Source: Thioalkalivibrio sp. (GTDB taxonomy: Bacteria; Pseudomonadota; Gammaproteobacteria; Ectothiorhodospirales; Ectothiorhodospiraceae). Taken from it: 8,454 bases of DNA. Shown here one piece after another: positions 5,489-8,454 of the stretch (position 1 is the first letter of the stretch; every line of letters begins with the position of its first letter). The position numbers were made by a program, and so were the translations under genes. The notes beneath the pieces were generated by a model. It did no database searches, was not told the DNA's origin, and was given only the letters and a program-made list of their open reading frames with translations. The stretch lies in the NCBI GenBank assembly GCA_007120155.1, contig SKOF01000225.1:1-8454 (forward strand). The letters are read 5' to 3'.

Positions 5489-6790
5489 ATGCCCTGGAAT
5501 GAACCAGGAAAGAACAGCAACGACCCGTGGGGCGGCGGTGGCCGCGGTGGCGGTTCCGGCGGCGGTCCGCCCGATCTGGACGAGCTGATCAAGAAGCTCA
5601 CCAGCCGATTCGGCGGATTGTTCGGCGGCGGTGGCGACGGCGGTGGCGGCGGTGGCGGCATGGGCCGTCATGCCTCTGCCGGCATCAGCCTGATTGTCAT
5701 CCTCGCGATCGTGGTGTGGCTGGCCTCGGGCTTTTACATCGTCAGTGAGGGTGAACGCGGCGTGGTGCTGCGATTCGGTGCCTTCCAGACGGTGACCACC
5801 CCGGGCCCCAACTGGCATCTACCCTATCCCGTCGAACGGGTGGAGCGGGTCGACATCGGCAGCGTGCGAAGCCTGCAGCACCGGGCGCTGATGCTCACCG
5901 CGGACGAGAACATCATCGACGTGGACGTGGAAGTGCAGTACCGGGTCAGTGACCCGGAGGACTTCCTGTTCAACGTGCGCGATCCGGAGCGTACCGTTCG
6001 GCAGGTGATGGAGTCCGCCATCCGTGAGCGGGTGGCCATGGAGCCCACGCTCGTGCGTCAGCAGATGTTGCAGGATCCCGCGGCCGCCGTGGACACGGAA
6101 GTCGATGTGGTGGAACCCCGCGAAACCGATGCCCTGCTGGCCAGCGACTTCGCGCCCATCGGCGCCGCCCGCCATGAATGGAACGATCTGGAGTTCATCC
6201 TCGGTGAAGGGCGTGGCCAGATCGCCGATTCCTCCATGGAGGTGATTCAGCAGGCGATGGATGACTACGGCGCCGGAATCATGATCATTCGGGTGAACAT
6301 GCCGCAGGCGCAGCCGCCCGAGGCGGTGCAGGAGGCGTTCGCCGACGCCATCCGTGCCCGCGAGGACCAGATCCGCTTCCGCAACGAGGCCCAGGCCTAC
6401 GCCAACGGCATCGTGCCCCAGGCACGAGGCGAGGCGGCCCGTATCACGCAGGAGGCCGAGGCCTATCGTGAGCAGGTGCTGGCCCGGGCGGAAGGTGATG
6501 CCTCCCGCTTCAGCCAGCTCCTGGTCGAGTACCAGCGCGCGCCGGCCGTCACCCGCGAGCGCCTCTATCTGGAGACCAGCGAGGCCGTGTTGAGCAATAC
6601 CAACAAGGTGATCGTGGACATGAAGAGCGGCAACAACCTCATGTACCTGCCACTGGACAAGTTCATGCAGCAACAGGCCACCGGCGCCGCCCCGCGCCTG
6701 TCGACTGAACAGCGTGGCATCGACAGCACGCCGATCCCGCTTCCCAGCCTGGGCCAGCGGCCCGATCCCAGAACCCGGGAGGTGCGCTGA
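5489..6790 (+). CDS. hflK: HflK, SPFH-domain subunit of the HflKC complex that modulates FtsH
   Basis: 433 residues. With HflC it forms a large inner-membrane cage around the FtsH protease and restrains its activity on membrane and cytoplasmic substrates. The Gly-rich cytoplasmic N-terminus (1-60, starting MPWNEPGKNSNDPWGGGG) is typical of HflK. One membrane segment spans about 64-85 (ISLIVILAIVVWLASGFYIV). The periplasmic SPFH domain follows (GERGVVLRFGAF; NIIDVDVEVQYRV; FNVRDPERTVRQVMESAIRE), then a charged helical segment (QARGEAARITQEAEAYREQV) and the conserved end RERLYLETSEAVLSNTNKV with SGNNLMYLPLDK. Oddity: where E. coli has about 12 residues from SALRE to the D of DYVLTEGR, this protein has about 59, an insertion of about 47 residues (roughly 183-231) before DLEFILGEGRGQI. 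The frame stays open and codon use looks like its surroundings, so this is a real in-frame insertion rather than an error. The stop overlaps the hflC start by one base. Confidence 0.96.
   Translation: MPWNEPGKNSNDPWGGGGRGGGSGGGPPDLDELIKKLTSRFGGLFGGGGDGGGGGGGMGRHASAGISLIVILAIVVWLASGFYIVSEGERGVVLRFGAFQTVTTPGPNWHLPYPVERVERVDIGSVRSLQHRALMLTADENIIDVDVEVQYRVSDPEDFLFNVRDPERTVRQVMESAIRERVAMEPTLVRQQMLQDPAAAVDTEVDVVEPRETDALLASDFAPIGAARHEWNDLEFILGEGRGQIADSSMEVIQQAMDDYGAGIMIIRVNMPQAQPPEAVQEAFADAIRAREDQIRFRNEAQAYANGIVPQARGEAARITQEAEAYREQVLARAEGDASRFSQLLVEYQRAPAVTRERLYLETSEAVLSNTNKVIVDMKSGNNLMYLPLDKFMQQQATGAAPRLSTEQRGIDSTPIPLPSLGQRPDPRTREVR
6778..6783 (+). promoter_or_regulatory. Strong ribosome binding site of hflC inside the hflK 3' end
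   Basis: GGAGGT, a full Shine-Dalgarno match, lies 6 nt before the hflC ATG at 6790, within the last codons of hflK. Combined with the TGATG stop/start overlap it points to tight translational coupling and matched amounts of the two subunits. Confidence 0.85.
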
Positions 6791-7665
6791 TGATCCGCAT
6801 TCTTGGAATCGTTGCGGTGGTGGCTGCAATCGTCATCGGCCTGGCCACCTATACCGTGGATGAACGCGAACGGGTGATCCTGTTCAGCCTGGGCGAGATC
6901 AAGGCCATGGACCTGGAGCCGGGCCTGCACTTCAAGTTCCCCCTGGTGAACAACGTGCGCAAGTTCGATGCACGAGTCCTTACCCTGGACATCCCGCCGG
7001 ACCGTTTTCTGACCAGTGAGGCCAAGAACGTCATCGTCGATTTCTACGCCAAGTGGCGTATCGACGACGTGGGCCAGTTCTTCGTGTCCACACGGGGTGT
7101 CGAACGCAACGCGGAGGATCGCATTTCGCAGATCCTGCGCACCAACATGCGTAACGAGTTCGGCCGCTATACCCTGGAAGAGGTGGTTTCCACCGAGCGT
7201 CTGGCCATCATGCGTGCCGTACGCGAACAGGCGGTGGATACCGCAAGGGAACTCGGCGTGGAACTGGTGGATGTGCGTGTCCGGCGCATGGACCTGCCCG
7301 ACGAGGTGAGCGAGTCGGTCTACGAGCGCATGCGCGCAGAGCGTGAACGTATCGCCCAGGATTTCCGCGCCCGGGGCCGCGAGGAGGCCGAGCGCATCCG
7401 GGCCCGCGCCGACCGTGACCGCACCGTGATCCTGGCCGATGCCTACCGCGAGGCCGAGCGGGTGCGAGGCGAGGGCGATGCACGTGCCGCGGATACCTAT
7501 GCGCGTGCCTTCGGTGAGGACGAGGAGTTCTTCTCCTTCTATCGCAGCCTGATCGCCTACCGCAATACCATGACGGGCGCCAACAGCATGTTCGTCATCG
7601 AGCCGGATTCGGAGTTCTTCCGTTATTTCGGGAACCCGGCCGGCACGACGGCCTCCCCCGAATAA
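6790..7665 (+). CDS. hflC: HflC, SPFH-domain partner of HflK
   Basis: 291 residues, shorter than E. coli HflC (334) but of a size seen in many proteobacteria. It has a very short cytoplasmic N-terminus, one membrane segment at about 4-21 (ILGIVAVVAAIVIGLATY), then a periplasmic SPFH domain (DERERVILFSLGEI; EPGLHFKFPLVNNVRKFDARVLTLD; FLTSEAKNVIVDFYAKWRI). A long charged helix follows (ERMRAERERIAQDFRARGREEAERIRARADRD) and the C-terminal FFSFYRSLIAYRNTM ... DSEFFRYF motif. It assembles with HflK into the FtsH-associated cage. It overlaps hflK by one base (TGATG), so both come from one message. No comparable insertion is seen here; only HflK carries the extra segment. Confidence 0.97.
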   Translation: MIRILGIVAVVAAIVIGLATYTVDERERVILFSLGEIKAMDLEPGLHFKFPLVNNVRKFDARVLTLDIPPDRFLTSEAKNVIVDFYAKWRIDDVGQFFVSTRGVERNAEDRISQILRTNMRNEFGRYTLEEVVSTERLAIMRAVREQAVDTARELGVELVDVRVRRMDLPDEVSESVYERMRAERERIAQDFRARGREEAERIRARADRDRTVILADAYREAERVRGEGDARAADTYARAFGEDEEFFSFYRSLIAYRNTMTGANSMFVIEPDSEFFRYFGNPAGTTASPE

Positions 7666-7680
7666 TCCGGCGCATGCCCG

Positions 7681-7711
7681 CGATGAAGGGCGGTTGATCC
7701 GCCCTTCATCG
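7681..7711 (+). terminator. 13-bp perfect hairpin between hflC and the DUF2065 gene
   Basis: CGATGAAGGGCGG (7681-7693) and CCGCCCTTCATCG (7699-7711) are exact reverse complements around a 5-nt TTGAT loop. The hairpin sits 15 nt after the hflC stop. No U-run follows, so it is at best an atypical terminator; it could equally be a 3' stabilising structure for the hflKC message. It ends 20 nt before the next start codon. Confidence 0.55.
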
Positions 7712-7731
7712 TCCAGGCAGCCCGTGCCCAG

Positions 7732-7923
7732 ATGCTCTGGAGCGATCTCCTTGCCGCCGTGGCCCTGCTGCTGGTGCTGGAAGGCCTCATGCCCTTCCTC
7801 AACCCGGCCGGATTCAAGCGCGCGTTGATCCAGGTGGCCGCCCTGCCGGACCGGGTACTGCGCGCCATGGGGCTGGCGGGCATGATCCTGGGCGCGCTGC
7901 TGCTCTGGTGGCTTCGGGGGTGA
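7732..7923 (+). CDS. Small membrane protein, DUF2065 (YjeT-like)
   Basis: 63-residue protein of unknown function. It resembles E. coli YjeT (DUF2065) in length, position after hflC and pattern: an N-terminal hydrophobic segment (about 6-24, LLAAVALLLVLEGLMPFL) containing the family LVLEGL-P sequence, a short polar loop with a conserved-type LPDRVLRAMG segment, and a second hydrophobic segment (about 47-61, LAGMILGALLLWWLR) with a positive end. Two membrane helices with a short connection are predicted. The start MLWSDLLAAVALLLVLEG fits the family; no good Shine-Dalgarno is seen. Conserved location beside hflKC suggests a role near the FtsH-HflKC complex, but that is only inference from neighbourhood. 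Confidence 0.9.
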   Translation: MLWSDLLAAVALLLVLEGLMPFLNPAGFKRALIQVAALPDRVLRAMGLAGMILGALLLWWLRG

Positions 7924-7926
7924 CGG

Positions 7927-7945
7927 GTGCTTCGCCGCGAAGCAC
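7927..7945 (+). terminator. Hairpin just after the DUF2065 gene
   Basis: GTGCTTCG-CCG-CGAAGCAC is an 8-bp perfect stem with a 3-nt loop, beginning 4 nt after the stop codon. It has no U-tract. Its place between the end of the hflKC-yjeT group and the promoter of hisZ suits transcript end formation, but the missing U-run keeps this tentative. Confidence 0.45.
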
Positions 7946-8059
7946 ACGAACGGGTGCAGGTACGGTCGAGGCTTCCGGAATACTCTCTCCCCTTTGCTGC
8001 CTGAGCGTTTCGCGCCGGTCCGGTTTCCGCCGGGGCACGACCGATTCGCACCGAGTATG

Positions 8060-8065
8060 TATAAT
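8060..8065 (+). promoter_or_regulatory. -10 element of the probable hisZ promoter
   Basis: A perfect TATAAT lies 71 nt upstream of the hisZ ATG in an otherwise GC-rich gap. The -35 region 16-18 nt upstream (around 8036-8043, ACGACC) is a poor match, so the promoter may need an activator or rest on the strong -10. Transcription would start near 8072 and give a leader of about 65 nt. Apart from the flanking hairpins, the 7924-8136 gap shows nothing else I can support. Confidence 0.55.
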
Positions 8066-8082
8066 CACGGGCCTTGATCCGG

Positions 8083-8101
8083 GCACCCGCCGGCCGGGTG
8101 C
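8083..8101 (+). other. Hairpin in the hisZ leader
   Basis: GCACCCG-CCGGC-CGGGTGC is a 7-bp GC-rich stem with a 5-nt loop, lying between the probable start of transcription and the hisZ start codon. No His-codon leader peptide is visible around it, so classical his attenuation is not supported; it may simply stabilise the 5' end. Confidence 0.4.
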
Positions 8102-8136
8102 GCGGTCCGGTGTCCACGACGACGACGTACGGATTC

Positions 8137-8454
8137 ATGACCGATTCGAAGCGCTGGCTGCTGCCCGAAGGCATCGAGGAAGCCCTGCCTCCCCTGGCGG
8201 AGCGTCTGGAGGCGTGCCGTCGGCAATTGCTTGATCTCTACCACGGCTGGGGCTACGAGCTGGTCATGCCGCCGCTGATCGAATACCTGGACTCGCTGCT
8301 CACCGGCACCGGCCGCGACCTGGACCTCCAGACCTTCAAACTCACCGACCAGTTGAACGGCCGGCTAATGGGTGTGCGCGCGGACATGACGCCGCAGGTG
8401 GCGCGCATCGACGCCCACAGCCTCAACCGGGATGTGCCCACGCGCCTGTGCTAC
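8137..8454 (+). CDS. hisZ: ATP phosphoribosyltransferase regulatory subunit HisZ (5' end only)
   Basis: 106 codons run open from ATG 8137 to the right edge. The product begins MTDSKRWLLPEGIEEALPPL and continues with class II aminoacyl-tRNA-synthetase-like HisS/HisZ motifs: LYHGWGYELVMPPLIEYLDSLL (motif 1 region), then FKLTDQLNGRLMGVRADMTPQVARI (motif 2 approach), and RDVPTRLCY at the edge. Several features favour HisZ over HisS: the N-terminal WLLPEGIEEALPP, absence of the HisS start pattern around RGT-D-LP, and its known place before purA in many gammaproteobacteria. HisZ has no tRNA-charging activity; it forms a hetero-octamer with the short form of HisG and gives the complex histidine feedback inhibition in the first step of histidine biosynthesis. 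No clear Shine-Dalgarno is present. The C-terminal two thirds lie outside the window. Confidence 0.93.
   Translation, partial: MTDSKRWLLPEGIEEALPPLAERLEACRRQLLDLYHGWGYELVMPPLIEYLDSLLTGTGRDLDLQTFKLTDQLNGRLMGVRADMTPQVARIDAHSLNRDVPTRLCY

Overview
The window is a GC-rich chromosomal segment with a conserved gammaproteobacterial gene order, all on the + strand: LysM-type N-acetylmuramoyl-L-alanine amidase (3' end only) - mutL - miaA - hfq - hflX - hflK - hflC - DUF2065 (yjeT-like) - hisZ (5' end only). The order matches the E. coli amiB-mutL-miaA-hfq-hflX-hflK-hflC-yjeT block. It differs in carrying hisZ where E. coli goes on to purA, in having an endonuclease-type MutL, and in having a short Hfq. 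Together these suggest a gammaproteobacterium outside the Enterobacterales, perhaps the Chromatiales/Ectothiorhodospiraceae; that placement is inference from gene order and protein style only.

Layout. Positions 1-419 hold the amidase end (catalytic-domain C-terminus plus LysM). Positions 420-546 and 2347-2444, the two gaps on either side of mutL, are each filled almost exactly by an inverted array of 7-bp repeats: G-rich heptads begin at the upstream stop codon and C-rich heptads end at the downstream start codon. The second contains seven perfect tandem copies of CGCCTCA ending 2 nt before the miaA ATG. mutL starts at GTG 547 and miaA at ATG 2445, both without a visible Shine-Dalgarno sequence. 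A 237-nt gap with a possible promoter and a long-range inverted repeat precedes hfq (3612-3854). hflX (TTG start, 3918-5216) follows 63 nt later. A 272-nt gap holds a 16-bp palindrome and a good sigma70-type promoter ahead of the translationally coupled hflK-hflC pair (5489-7665). A 13-bp hairpin separates hflC from the small membrane protein gene. A second hairpin and a promoter with a perfect TATAAT precede hisZ (8137 to the window end).

How the genes work together. This is mostly a housekeeping and quality-control neighbourhood: cell-wall splitting at division (amidase), mismatch repair (MutL), tRNA A37 isopentenylation (MiaA), the sRNA chaperone Hfq, the ribosome-splitting GTPase HflX, the SPFH membrane pair HflK/HflC that controls FtsH, and the start of a histidine-biosynthesis regulatory subunit (HisZ). 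I see no phage, CRISPR, toxin-antitoxin or classical mobile element. The least ordinary features are the paired heptad-repeat elements bracketing mutL, an approximately 47-residue insertion in the SPFH domain of HflK, and the structured leader region ahead of hfq.
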